DNA from: Thiomicrospira sp. UBA5634
GTDB taxonomy: Bacteria; Pseudomonadota; Gammaproteobacteria; Thiomicrospirales; Thiomicrospiraceae
Direction of reading: 5' to 3'
Assembly (NCBI GenBank): GCA_002421475.1
Contig: DIJW01000218.1
Location: 1-11,808, forward strand
DNA: 11,808 nt
In this document: piece by piece, positions 1-7,159 of the stretch
Numbering within the stretch: the first letter of the stretch is position 1
How the letters are laid out: each line of letters opens with the position of its first letter
Translations under genes and position numbers: made by a program
Notes under the pieces: model-generated
Seen by the model: only the letters and a program-made list of their open reading frames with translations
Told to the model about the DNA's origin: nothing
Databases searched by the model: none

Positions 1-798
1 GCCGACCATCATGAAAAATACGATCAATGCGCCTTCACGCACACCCCAGCCGGCAAAAGAAATCGGTAACACTGTTAATAAAATCGCCGGCGGAATAATC
101 ACCAAATAAGTCAACATGGGCTCATTAATGCCGACACTATGACCTATGCCAAAAATAGCGATCATCGCCAGCAAATGAATCAAGACTGATAGTCCGAGTT
201 GTTGGCTGATACGTTTTGGGGTTTTGTAGACTAAACGGAAACGGTAAGATAAGTCATAAAAAAGTTGGGCGAAAGCATAACGTTTAAACCACTGTATTTT
301 GTGGATGGCGATGAGCACAAAAAAGCCAAAAAAAGCCGCTAAAACTAAACCATTAACCGTGTAAAAAACATGATCGGGTAGCAGGTTTGTATCAATCAGA
401 TTAGCGGTTAATGTAATAATTAACAATCCCATTAAACCTACAATGCGGTCAATAAAGACACCATAAAAGGCTTCGCGAAGTCGGCCGCCGTGCGCTTTAA
501 CTTCCGCAATTCGGTAGGCGTCTCCACCGATACTTGTCGGTAATAACTGGTTAAATAATGCGCCTTTAAAATAGCTGCGAATATAGAAGCCAAGCGAGTG
601 CTGATAGTCAAGCAAGCCCATAATGAGACTCCAGCGATATGCGGCAACAATTTGGCTGAGCACGATAAACCCTAGTGCGAGCAATAGATAAAACATGTTA
701 GCACTTAACATGGTCTGCCAAACGGAGCTGACGTCTACCTTATATAAAATAAAGGCAATAATAACGAACGAAATCAGTAGCTTAATAATATTAGCCAA
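1..798 (-). CDS. LPG-synthase-TM / UPF0104-family integral membrane protein, 3' end outside window
   Basis: Reading leftward from 798 gives 266 residues with no stop, so the C-terminus lies beyond base 1. The protein is strongly hydrophobic, with about six or seven likely membrane segments (for example residues 5-20, 35-55, 118-137, 148-166, 203-222, 229-247). Family marks are NQLLPTSIGGDAYR at about 83-96 and ISFAGWGVREGA at about 246-257, both typical of the lysylphosphatidylglycerol-synthase transmembrane (flippase-like) family. These proteins often sit beside glycosyltransferase genes and are thought to handle lipids or lipid-linked compounds in the inner membrane; the substrate here is unknown. 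The first in-frame start after the upstream TGA is TTG at 798, with no clear ribosome binding site. A seven-A tract just upstream puts a better ATG (820) one base out of frame. The family identification is firm; the start is uncertain. Confidence 0.85.
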   Translation of the reverse strand, partial: MANIIKLLISFVIIAFILYKVDVSSVWQTMLSANMFYLLLALGFIVLSQIVAAYRWSLIMGLLDYQHSLGFYIRSYFKGALFNQLLPTSIGGDAYRIAEVKAHGGRLREAFYGVFIDRIVGLMGLLIITLTANLIDTNLLPDHVFYTVNGLVLAAFFGFFVLIAIHKIQWFKRYAFAQLFYDLSYRFRLVYKTPKRISQQLGLSVLIHLLAMIAIFGIGHSVGINEPMLTYLVIIPPAILLTVLPISFAGWGVREGALIVFFMMVG

Positions 799-833
799 GG
801 GATATACTTTTTTTGATCATTAAAAGGTTTTGC

Positions 834-842
834 ATTATAACA
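834..842 (-). promoter_or_regulatory. Extended -10 promoter for the leftward membrane-protein gene
   Basis: Read on the minus strand, 842 to 834 is TGTTATAAT: a consensus -10 hexamer with the TGn extension that can compensate for a poor -35. No good -35 is visible 16-18 bp upstream. Transcription would start near 827, about 30 bases before the TTG at 798. In the rest of the 249 bp divergent region (799-1047) I see no convincing sigma70 promoter for the rightward gene; TTGGTT at 948 has no well-placed partner. Sequence match only. Confidence 0.45.
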
Positions 843-1047
843 GAAGTTCGTCTTTTGCTGGTTGTTCAGGTTGCATAAATCAGCTGGCAGAATAAGGCTT
901 GCAAAAGGTTTCTCTTCTCGGCAGGTAGATATTATTGTAAGATGCGCTTGGTTAAAAAGAGTGGCTATATAGTGTAATAAACCGCAAGGTTTTTCTTGGT
1001 CGCTTCCCTAAAATTAAGCCAGTTTTGTCATTTCAACAGGTAGCCAA

Positions 1048-2646
1048 GTGATTGTATCAAATCAATATTCCCCCATTTTGACTCGGATTGAAGCCTTTTT
1101 TTTAGGTCAATCTACCTACTCGCGCGTTTTGTTTGCTTTTATTGCGGCTTTGATCGCGGTTTTGTACCTGTGGCCAGCCAGCGAATTACCCTTATTTGAT
1201 ATGGATGAAGGTGCTTATGCCGCAGTATCGCGTGAAATGGCATTAAGTGGGCAGTGGTGGGCAACCATGTTAAACGGCGACCCTTTTTTCCATAAACCGG
1301 TATTAATGTATTGGTTACAAGCGATAGGTTTAAGTTTAGTTGGTGAAGGTGTATTTGGTTACCGCCTACCATCTCTCGTGGCATTAACTATTTGGCTATG
1401 GGCGACATTTAAGTTTGTTAGGCGTCATCTGGATCAAGAAACCGCTTGGTATGCTCTTTGGATTGGGTTATTTGCTGCCGGGATGTTAGTGGTTTTTAAA
1501 GCCGCGATTCCAGATGCCTGGCTGATTCTGTTTATTTCGTTAGCCTTCTATCGTGCGTTAGATTTTTTAGCGACAGACAAAATGACAGATTTACACTGGG
1601 CATTTATCTGGACCGGGTTTGGTGTTTTGACCAAAGGGCCAATCGCATTGGTGGTGGTTGCCGGTACATTATTTATTTACTTATTGTTAAATCGCCGCTG
1701 GCTGACTTTAAAAAGCATGATTTTGGCATGGAAAGGCTGGTTGTTGTTGTTGTTAGTGGCCTTGCCTTGGTATGTGTTACAGGTCATTTTATTTGGACAG
1801 GAATTTATCAATGAATTTTTTGGGGTGCATAATGTCGGCCGTTTTATGAATCCGATGGAGGGTCATAGCGGTAGTCCGTTTTATTATGTGATCGCACTGA
1901 TATTTTTAACCTTGCCCTTTTTCCCGTTATTAGTTCAATCAATTTTGCCATGGTATCGTTGGTCAAAGACCAGTAGTTTGTGGCAGGTGATGGCGATTTG
2001 GTTTTTGTTGGTGTTTGTGTTTTTTACCTTGGCTGCGACCAAATTGCCCCATTATTTGATGTATGGTGTGCCGCCGGTGTTATTAGCAATGGCTTATTAT
2101 GCGCGTCAATACGGCACACGTTGGGGCTTGGGGGCTAGTTTGTTGGTAATGGCAGGATTGTTTGCGATAATGCCTTGGCTAATTGAATGGGGTATGGCAA
2201 CAGAAAAAAATCCCTATTTAATTGAAACTTTTTCTACAGCCACAACATTAGTGCCAGCCAACTATTTTGCTTGGTTAGTTTTATTGGCACTGGTTGGCTT
2301 GGTGTTAATAGTGATCAAGTTGCCGACACTGATTAAAATTGTCAGCGCAGGCGCGGTTATGGCGTTGGTCATAAATCAGTCCGTGTTGCAATATGCTGCA
2401 ACCCTGCAACAGCAACCCATTGTCGATGCCGCTTTATATGTTAAACAGCATCAGTTACAGGTTATTAGCTATAAAATTGAAATGCCCAGCTTTAATATCG
2501 TTGCCCAACAACTCACGCCGTTTCGTACTCCGCAAGCAAATGAGTTGGCTTTTGGCAAAACCCATGATTTTAAACAAGACTTTAAAAACGTGGAATGGCT
2601 CTGGCAAGGGCGTGGCGTTGCCATCGTTCGCATAATTGAGGAATAA
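1048..2646 (+). CDS. ArnT/PMT-type membrane glycosyltransferase (GT39/GT83-like)
   Basis: This 532-residue polytopic membrane protein starts with about 25 soluble residues, then a first membrane segment at about 27-43. The loop after it carries LFDMDEGAYAAVSREMA (49-65), in which D51, D53 and E54 form the acidic DxDE motif expected in the first periplasmic loop of ArnT and protein mannosyltransferases, followed by PFFHKPVLMYW (79-89). About ten further hydrophobic segments follow. Enzymes of this fold transfer a sugar from a polyprenyl-phosphate carrier to lipid A, protein or glycan on the outer face of the inner membrane; acceptor and sugar cannot be told here. The GTG start at 1048 follows ACAGG by seven bases. 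The next gene begins three bases after the stop and encodes a likely maker of the donor. ArnT itself is possible, but no other arn gene is present, so I leave the symbol blank. Confidence 0.85.
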   Translation: MIVSNQYSPILTRIEAFFLGQSTYSRVLFAFIAALIAVLYLWPASELPLFDMDEGAYAAVSREMALSGQWWATMLNGDPFFHKPVLMYWLQAIGLSLVGEGVFGYRLPSLVALTIWLWATFKFVRRHLDQETAWYALWIGLFAAGMLVVFKAAIPDAWLILFISLAFYRALDFLATDKMTDLHWAFIWTGFGVLTKGPIALVVVAGTLFIYLLLNRRWLTLKSMILAWKGWLLLLLVALPWYVLQVILFGQEFINEFFGVHNVGRFMNPMEGHSGSPFYYVIALIFLTLPFFPLLVQSILPWYRWSKTSSLWQVMAIWFLLVFVFFTLAATKLPHYLMYGVPPVLLAMAYYARQYGTRWGLGASLLVMAGLFAIMPWLIEWGMATEKNPYLIETFSTATTLVPANYFAWLVLLALVGLVLIVIKLPTLIKIVSAGAVMALVINQSVLQYAATLQQQPIVDAALYVKQHQLQVISYKIEMPSFNIVAQQLTPFRTPQANELAFGKTHDFKQDFKNVEWLWQGRGVAIVRIIEE

Positions 2647-2649
2647 TCC

Positions 2650-3663
2650 ATGATAAACGCAACTAAAACGACGATGGGGCACATGATGACTAAAGGACGT
2701 GGCGTATTGGCATCTGATTTAAACAAAGTAACCGATGATATGGTGGATTTGTCTATTGTGGTGCCTTGTTATAATGAAGAAGCAGTTATTCCACTTTTTC
2801 TGCAAACGATTGTGCCGATTTTGCAGAGCTTGGGGTTAAGTTATGAGTTGGTTTTCATTAATGATGGCAGCCGTGACAATACCTTGAGTGTTTTGCAGCA
2901 AGCAAAAACAGACTATCCACAGATTAGAATTATCAATTTTTCGCGTAATTTTGGTAAAGAAGCCGCCTTATCAGCAGGAATTGATTTTGCCAACGGCAAG
3001 GCATTGATTCCCATGGATGTCGATTTGCAAGACCCGCTTGAACTAATCCCTGAAATGGTGCGCATTTGGCGTGAAGAAGGCGTTGATGTGGTATTAGCTA
3101 AACGTGCTGATCGTAGTAAGGATAGTTTTTTAAAACGCTGGACAGCCAATGTGTTTTACCGCCTTAATAACATGATTTCCGATAACCGCATTCCGGAAAA
3201 TGTGGGTGATTTTCGTTTAGTTTCACGCCGTTGCGTAGAAGCAATAAAGTTGATGGGTGAAACCCAGCGCTTTATGAAAGGTATTTTTGCTTGGGTTGGA
3301 TTCAAAAGTCACGTCATTGAATATCAACGTGATGAACGCCAAGCCGGACAAACCAGTTTTAACGGCTGGAAATTGTGGAATTTGGCCTTAGAAGGCATTA
3401 CCAGCTTTTCGACTGCTCCTTTACGTGTCTGGCTTTATATTGGTTTAGTGGCTTGGTTTGTATCCATTGCTTATGGTTCATGGATAGTGTTACGCACCTT
3501 GATTTATGGGGTTGATATGCCGGGTTATGCTTCGATGTTTACTGCGATTTTATTTTTAGGCAGTACCCAGTTAATTGTGCTTGGCGTATTGGGTGAATAC
3601 ATTGGACGGATTTATCTCGAGTGCAAATCAAGACCGCTCTATATTGTTGAAGATGAATATTAA
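2650..3663 (+). CDS. GtrB/DPM1-like polyprenyl-phosphate glycosyltransferase (GT2)
   Basis: The 337-residue protein has a cytoplasmic GT2 (GT-A fold) domain and two C-terminal membrane helices. Visible motifs are LSIVVPCYNEE (34-44), FINDGSRDNT (69-78), NFGKEAALSAG (100-110) and the metal/sugar-nucleotide motif MDVDLQDP (122-129). GDFRLVSRR (186-194) and the run to TSFSTAPLRVW (251-261) are typical of GtrB/YkcC/ArnC relatives. Hydrophobic helices lie at about 262-283 and 295-316. Such enzymes move a sugar from a nucleotide donor onto undecaprenyl phosphate at the inner leaflet. ATG 2650 is chosen because GAGGA (2638-2642) lies seven bases upstream. A shorter start at Met31 (2740) matches the usual N-terminus of homologs but lacks a ribosome binding site. 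The gene sits three bases from its neighbours on both sides, so it is in one operon with them. Confidence 0.9.
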   Translation: MINATKTTMGHMMTKGRGVLASDLNKVTDDMVDLSIVVPCYNEEAVIPLFLQTIVPILQSLGLSYELVFINDGSRDNTLSVLQQAKTDYPQIRIINFSRNFGKEAALSAGIDFANGKALIPMDVDLQDPLELIPEMVRIWREEGVDVVLAKRADRSKDSFLKRWTANVFYRLNNMISDNRIPENVGDFRLVSRRCVEAIKLMGETQRFMKGIFAWVGFKSHVIEYQRDERQAGQTSFNGWKLWNLALEGITSFSTAPLRVWLYIGLVAWFVSIAYGSWIVLRTLIYGVDMPGYASMFTAILFLGSTQLIVLGVLGEYIGRIYLECKSRPLYIVEDEY

Positions 3664-3666
3664 CCC

Positions 3667-4020
3667 GTGAAACAGCAGTTTAGTCGGTATAGTTTGATTG
3701 GCGTGTTTAATACACTACTGCATTGGGTTGTATTTGCCATGATTGTGAGTTGGGGTTTTAGCCAGGCTGCCGCCAATGGTTGGGGTTTTGTTGCCGCAGC
3801 CAGTGTTTCTTACCTGCTCAATTCACGTTTTACCTTTCAACAAAACCCGCAAAAAAAAGGTTATGTTTTTTTTGTTTTCGGCATGGGATCAATCAGTGTT
3901 TTGATTGGTTTGCTGGGAGATATTTTTGCTTGGCCAGGGTTGGTGACGCTGGTGTTATTTTCCGTCATTAGTCTGACGCTTGGATTCGCTTGGTCAAAGT
4001 GGGTTGTGTTTAAAAACTGA
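3667..4020 (+). CDS. GtrA-like small membrane protein
   Basis: This 117-residue protein has four predicted membrane helices (about 8-28, 35-50, 67-87, 90-110) and the GtrA-family opening RYSLIGVFNTLLHWVVF followed by SYLLNSRFTFQ. GtrA proteins are proposed flippases for undecaprenyl-phosphate-linked sugars, so with the GtrB-like and ArnT-like genes before it the set has maker, mover and user of a lipid-linked sugar. The length is normal for the family. The start is GTG at 3667, three bases after the upstream stop, and no ATG is in frame nearby; the ribosome binding site is weak (GAAGATGAA), suggesting translation coupled to the preceding gene. A conserved WSKWVVFKN ends the protein, as is usual in the family. 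Confidence 0.88.
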   Translation: MKQQFSRYSLIGVFNTLLHWVVFAMIVSWGFSQAAANGWGFVAAASVSYLLNSRFTFQQNPQKKGYVFFVFGMGSISVLIGLLGDIFAWPGLVTLVLFSVISLTLGFAWSKWVVFKN

Positions 4021-4067
4021 TGGTTAAACTTCATTCTTTCCAAATTCGATTAGTCACCTTCTGTTTC

Positions 4068-4094
4068 AGCCCCCTGTCTAACTGACAGGGGGCT
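4068..4094. other. Perfect 11 bp inverted repeat between gtrA-like gene and sspA
   Basis: AGCCCCCTGTC (4068-4078), a five-base loop TAACT and GACAGGGGGCT (4084-4094) pair perfectly. No T run follows on either strand, so it is not a classical intrinsic terminator, although it could still end or protect the upstream transcript. Its right arm runs into the sspA promoter: TGACAGGGG (4083-4091) recurs 12 bases later as TGACAAGGGG (4095-4104), giving a short direct repeat. Terminator, attenuator or protein-binding site are all possible. Confidence 0.5.
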
Positions 4095-4112
4095 TGACAA
4101 GGGGTGTATAAT
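4082..4112 (+). promoter_or_regulatory. Likely sspA promoter
   Basis: A consensus TATAAT lies at 4107-4112, about 60 bases before the sspA ATG. The best-placed -35-like box is CTGACA (4082-4087), with a long 19-base spacer, inside the loop and right arm of the 4068-4094 hairpin. A perfect TTGACA at 4094-4099 is only seven bases from the -10 and cannot be its partner. The -10 call is reasonable; the -35 is uncertain. Confidence 0.5.
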
Positions 4113-4171
4113 AATTTCATCCGATATTATATTTGCTTGTTTATGTATTCTGGCCACCGAAGGAGCCTTTC

Positions 4172-4807
4172 ATGTCTGAAATTCCACTAACTAAACGTTC
4201 TGTGATGACGCTGTTTTCTGATCCTCGTAGCCCAAATTCGCATCGTGTGCGTTTGGTTGCGAAGGAAAAAGATATTCCGATGGATGTAATTGAGGTTGAT
4301 CCTGATCACATGCCGGAAGATTTATTGGAATTAAATCCTTATGGCACGTTACCGACTTTAGTTGATCGTGAATTGATTTTGTATGATGCGCAAGTGATCA
4401 TCGAATACTTGGATGAACGTTATCCGCATCCGCCGTTAATGTCGGTCGACCCGATTTCTAAGGCGCGTTCACGCCAGCAGTTACGTCAAATTGAAACCGA
4501 ATGGTATCCGTTGGTTGAAACGATTGTACGTAATGAAAACGCAGATGACGTTAAACGTGCACGTCGTGATTTAACCGAACGTTTAATTCAGATGATTCCG
4601 GTATTTGCTCACAAACCTTTCTTTATGAGCGAAGATTACACCTTGGTTGACGCAAGTTTAGCGGTGTTGTTATGGCGTTTGCCATCGCTGGGTATTGATT
4701 TGCCAAAATCAGCCAAAGCGATCACTGATTATTCAAATCGTTTAATGGAACGCGAAATGTTTAACGAATCCTTGTCTGATGATGAATTAGACATGAACGA
4801 CGCTTAA
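4172..4807 (+). CDS. sspA: Stringent starvation protein A (SspA)
   Basis: SspA is an RNA-polymerase-associated protein with a glutathione-S-transferase fold but no known GST activity; in E. coli it is made in starvation and stationary phase and helps acid tolerance and phage P1 late transcription. The 211 residues match the E. coli length (about 212). The thioredoxin-like half shows VMTLFSDPRSPNSHRVRLVA (11-30) and LNPYGTLPTLVDREL (54-68), and the PHP surface motif needed for function is P85-H86-P87. The helical half contains DYTLVDASLAVLLWRLP. ATG 4172 is chosen because AGGAG (4161-4165) sits six bases upstream; an in-frame upstream start at 4133 lacks such a site. The gene is followed 42 bases later by sspB, the usual partner. 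Confidence 0.96.
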   Translation: MSEIPLTKRSVMTLFSDPRSPNSHRVRLVAKEKDIPMDVIEVDPDHMPEDLLELNPYGTLPTLVDRELILYDAQVIIEYLDERYPHPPLMSVDPISKARSRQQLRQIETEWYPLVETIVRNENADDVKRARRDLTERLIQMIPVFAHKPFFMSEDYTLVDASLAVLLWRLPSLGIDLPKSAKAITDYSNRLMEREMFNESLSDDELDMNDA

Positions 4808-4849
4808 ATCATTAATCTGATTTGATGGCGAAAATAAACGGGATAAAAC

Positions 4850-5227
4850 ATGATTTCTAATCGCCCCTATTTAATTCGTGCTGTGTATCAATGGATTGTG
4901 GATAACGAGTGGACACCGCATTTTCAGGTGGATGCTAACTTTCCAGGGGTGGATGTACCGCGAGAGTTTGTGGAAGACGGCGTTATTGTGCTGAATGTTT
5001 CAGCAACAGCGGTACAGGGATTGGATTTAGCGAATGACTGGATGAGTTTTCGCGCGCGTTTTCAGGGCGTAGAGCGTAAGTTGGGTTTTTCACCGGAAGC
5101 GGTTTTAGCGGTTTTTGCACGTGAAAATGGTCAAGGAATGCCGTTCCCGCCGGAGCCTTATCCGGAAGAAACGACTGAACCAAAAGCGCAAAAACCGAAA
5201 CGCCCAAGTTTAAAAGTCGTTAAGTAA
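4850..5227 (+). CDS. sspB: ClpXP protease specificity-enhancing factor SspB
   Basis: SspB binds ssrA-tagged peptides from stalled ribosomes and delivers them to the ClpXP protease. The 125-residue protein has the folded tag-binding domain at about 1-95, beginning RPYLIRAVYQWIVDNEWTPH, then a proline/glutamate-rich linker, then a C-terminal PSLKVVK. That tail matches the ClpX-binding motif of E. coli SspB, whose tail also ends in LRVVK. The linker is shorter than in E. coli (about 165 residues), which is common outside the Enterobacterales. The start ATG has GGGA seven bases upstream. It is most likely cotranscribed with sspA, and the shared transcript ends in the terminator at 5276-5299. Confidence 0.95.
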   Translation: MISNRPYLIRAVYQWIVDNEWTPHFQVDANFPGVDVPREFVEDGVIVLNVSATAVQGLDLANDWMSFRARFQGVERKLGFSPEAVLAVFARENGQGMPFPPEPYPEETTEPKAQKPKRPSLKVVK

Positions 5228-5239
5228 ACGTCTTATTGT

Positions 5240-6229
5240 TTATTTAACAAAGGGTTGAATAATCTGAATATCAGCAAAAGCGGTTTCGACCGCTTTTTTA
5301 TTGTCTGCTAAAAATAGTAGTTTCAAGTTTGGCCCGGCATCCATCGTAAAATACACTTCAATTCCTTGTTGGCGTAATGCCCATACTTGTTGCATCGCGG
5401 TAATCGACTCGGCTTGCCAATACACAATCGGTGGCCAAGTAGCGATCATAGTGGCGTGCATGGATAACGCATTATGTTCGGCGGTTTCGCCCAGCAGTTG
5501 AAAGTCGCGTTGTTCAATTGCTTGTTGAACCAACTTAACTTGGCGTTCCGCTTGTGCCGGCCAGGCCTGGTATAACTCGCAGGTATTAACGGTTTGTTGC
5601 ATACCGGCGGTTGAACCAATTGGTTTTTGCGCAGTATTGATTTTAACTAAACCAATACATAATTCCGGCCAGCTTTGCGGCAGGGCTTCGGCAAACGAAT
5701 CTAGCCCATCGTCACGTTCGCCTTTGTGCCAAACCGCAAAACCGGGAAACAACGAACGGCTGGCGCTACCACTGCCTAAGCGCGCCAAAATAGATAATTT
5801 TTGATTATCCAGTTGCCAGCCGAACAGATCATTTAACGCCAATACTAACGCGGCATAACCGGATGCAGACGAGGCTAAACCCGCTGCGGTGGGCACACTG
5901 TTAAAGGTGTCAATACGAAACACCAGGCCTGGTGGTCGGTATAAATCTAAATATCGGCTTAAACGTTTGGCAAAAGAGTCGTCTGCTTGCAGTGATTGAC
6001 CATTTAAGGACACTTGATCTTGCACGCCTTCGAGTAACGTTAGTTGGGTTTTCGTGCCAAGTCCCGGCAGGCTGATAGACAAACTGGAGTTGGTCGGCAA
6101 ATTCAGTTCAAGCTGGCGTTTGCCCCAGTATTTACTCAGCGCGATATTAACTGGCGCTTCGCCAAATCCTTGATTTTTGCAAGGATTTCGGTTTGGAATC
6201 AGTTGGTTAATACAGTCTTGAGCATTCAT
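5240..6229 (-). CDS. mvaD: Diphosphomevalonate decarboxylase
   Basis: This cytoplasmic GHMP-superfamily enzyme uses ATP to convert mevalonate 5-diphosphate to isopentenyl diphosphate, CO2 and phosphate, the last step of the classical pathway. The 329 residues show APVNIALSKYWGKR (25-38), LPTNSSLSISL (44-54), the ATP loop PTAAGLASSASGY (113-125), GSGSASRSLFPGF (152-164) with the conserved Arg at 158, ETAEHNALSMHATM (248-261) and FTMDAGPNLKLL (294-305), whose Asp297 matches the catalytic Asp of the family. ATG 6229 has GAGA upstream; the gap to the preceding gene is 15 bases. It is last in the operon and convergent with sspB, leaving only 12 bases between the stop codons, so its transcript probably runs into sspB. 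Two CCAGGCCTGG palindromes lie in it, at 5561 and 5923. Confidence 0.95.
   Translation of the reverse strand: MNAQDCINQLIPNRNPCKNQGFGEAPVNIALSKYWGKRQLELNLPTNSSLSISLPGLGTKTQLTLLEGVQDQVSLNGQSLQADDSFAKRLSRYLDLYRPPGLVFRIDTFNSVPTAAGLASSASGYAALVLALNDLFGWQLDNQKLSILARLGSGSASRSLFPGFAVWHKGERDDGLDSFAEALPQSWPELCIGLVKINTAQKPIGSTAGMQQTVNTCELYQAWPAQAERQVKLVQQAIEQRDFQLLGETAEHNALSMHATMIATWPPIVYWQAESITAMQQVWALRQQGIEVYFTMDAGPNLKLLFLADNKKAVETAFADIQIIQPFVK
5276..5299 (+). terminator. Intrinsic terminator of sspAB inside convergent mvaD
   Basis: AAAAGCGGT (5276-5284), the tetraloop TTCG and ACCGCTTTT (5289-5297) form a nine-pair stem, with six T's from 5294 to 5299. It starts about 50 bases after the sspB stop. 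The same bases encode residues about 310-317 of mvaD on the other strand, so rightward terminator and leftward codons share the DNA. On the minus strand the hairpin is followed only by TTTTGC, a weak tract. Confidence 0.8.
5561..5570. repeat. CCAGGCCTGG palindrome, copy 1
   Basis: Perfect 10 bp palindrome inside mvaD, encoding Gln-Ala-Trp (residues 221-223). The same site occurs at 5923, 7978, 7996, 8450 and 11532. Confidence 0.8.
5921..5934. repeat. CCAGGCCTGG palindrome, copy 2 (extended to 14 bp)
   Basis: CACCAGGCCTGGTG, palindromic over 14 bp, inside mvaD. Here it is read in another frame, encoding Pro-Gly-Leu-Val (residues 100-103), so the conserved element is the DNA and not a peptide motif. 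Confidence 0.8.
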
Positions 6230-6244
6230 TGTTTGATCTCTTAA

Positions 6245-7159
6245 TTAGTCGCATGCAGCGCCGCGTTGGCTGATTTGGGTGTTGAGCAACGCATAGGGTT
6301 CAAGTTTATCCAGGTGTCCAAACGCCAATACACAATCGCCTAACCCAGAACCGGATATTTTAGCCGCCGGTGTTTGTTGCTGCAGGCGTGAAATAATCGT
6401 ATCAAGGGTGGTGTCACTTACGCCTAATTGTTGCATAAGCTGTTGATAGTGTTGTACTGCGCGGTAAAAATCATTGTGCTGATTATTTTGCAGGGCTTGA
6501 TAAGCCTGCGCAGTGACGTTTGACATAGTGTGATACAAGGCATCACGTTGTTGTGGCCGATCCTGCCATGCAGCGGCGACCTGCGCCAGTACTTCGGCCG
6601 TTGGAGTTTTGTATCCGCTGTAAATTAAACACAAATCCAACGTTTGCTCTAGGCGAGTGATGCGTTGTGCGCCGGGTTCAAAATACACTAAGCCGCCGGT
6701 TAAGCTGGCCGCCAGATCAGCCCCAGAGCCGCGTCCTTGAATCGCCAAAATACAGCGATGGCCGATTTCAAACCTTTGCCAAACGCTTAAATCATGTTGG
6801 GTAATTTTTTCTAAACCGACTATCGTTGCGGCTAATACGGCGGCAGAGCTGCCCAAACCCCAATCGGCAGGAAACTCGCTTTCAATGGTTAAATTCCAGC
6901 CCTGATGTAATTGCGGCGTAAACTCTCGCACTGCCGCGAGTACAAAACGTAATTTTGGGTGCTCGGTTAATTGATCAAGCGAAGTGCTGAAATTAGCCAG
7001 TGCCGAATGAATATGAATTTCACGATCCGCACGCGCTTGCCAGTGAATCGTAATCCGTGGCGGTAAAGCCGCAACCAAAGCCGGATAACCGTATACAACA
7101 CTGTGTTCGCCCATAATCATTACATTGGCGGGCGCGCTGCAGCTAAAGTTCGTTAACAC
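6245..7159 (-). CDS. GHMP kinase of the mevalonate pathway, probable phosphomevalonate kinase
   Basis: A 304-residue GHMP kinase with SAPANVMIMGEHSVVYGYPA (8-27), the ATP loop WGLGSSAAVLAA (100-111), GRGSGADLAASLTGG (142-156) and AAKISGSGLGDCVLAFG (265-281). The final GDC and the GSGADLAAS segment recall phosphomevalonate kinases (GHGDC and GSGFDVAS types), while the GEH in motif 1 is more mevalonate-kinase-like. Since the operon has exactly two such kinases and the neighbour resembles mevalonate kinase more closely, I infer that this one phosphorylates mevalonate 5-phosphate. Automated annotation may call it mevalonate kinase. The start is GTG 7159, because AAGGAG (7171-7166 region, read leftward) lies six bases before it; an upstream in-frame ATG at 7234 would overlap the previous gene by 92 bases. 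With GTG the overlap is 17 bases, so translation is probably coupled. Confidence 0.75.
   Translation of the reverse strand: MLTNFSCSAPANVMIMGEHSVVYGYPALVAALPPRITIHWQARADREIHIHSALANFSTSLDQLTEHPKLRFVLAAVREFTPQLHQGWNLTIESEFPADWGLGSSAAVLAATIVGLEKITQHDLSVWQRFEIGHRCILAIQGRGSGADLAASLTGGLVYFEPGAQRITRLEQTLDLCLIYSGYKTPTAEVLAQVAAAWQDRPQQRDALYHTMSNVTAQAYQALQNNQHNDFYRAVQHYQQLMQQLGVSDTTLDTIISRLQQQTPAAKISGSGLGDCVLAFGHLDKLEPYALLNTQISQRGAACD

Noticed and set aside
438..650. Leftward 70-residue open frame
   Set aside because: It lies inside the LPG-synthase-TM gene in another frame; the family motifs are in the long frame open from 798 to 1.
4094..4112. TTGACA followed by TATAAT as a sigma70 promoter
   Set aside because: The spacer is only seven bases; the two perfect hexamers cannot act as one promoter.
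4133..4171. Upstream TTG start for sspA
   Set aside because: ATG 4172 has AGGAG at the right distance and gives the usual SspA length; the extension adds 13 residues without family support.
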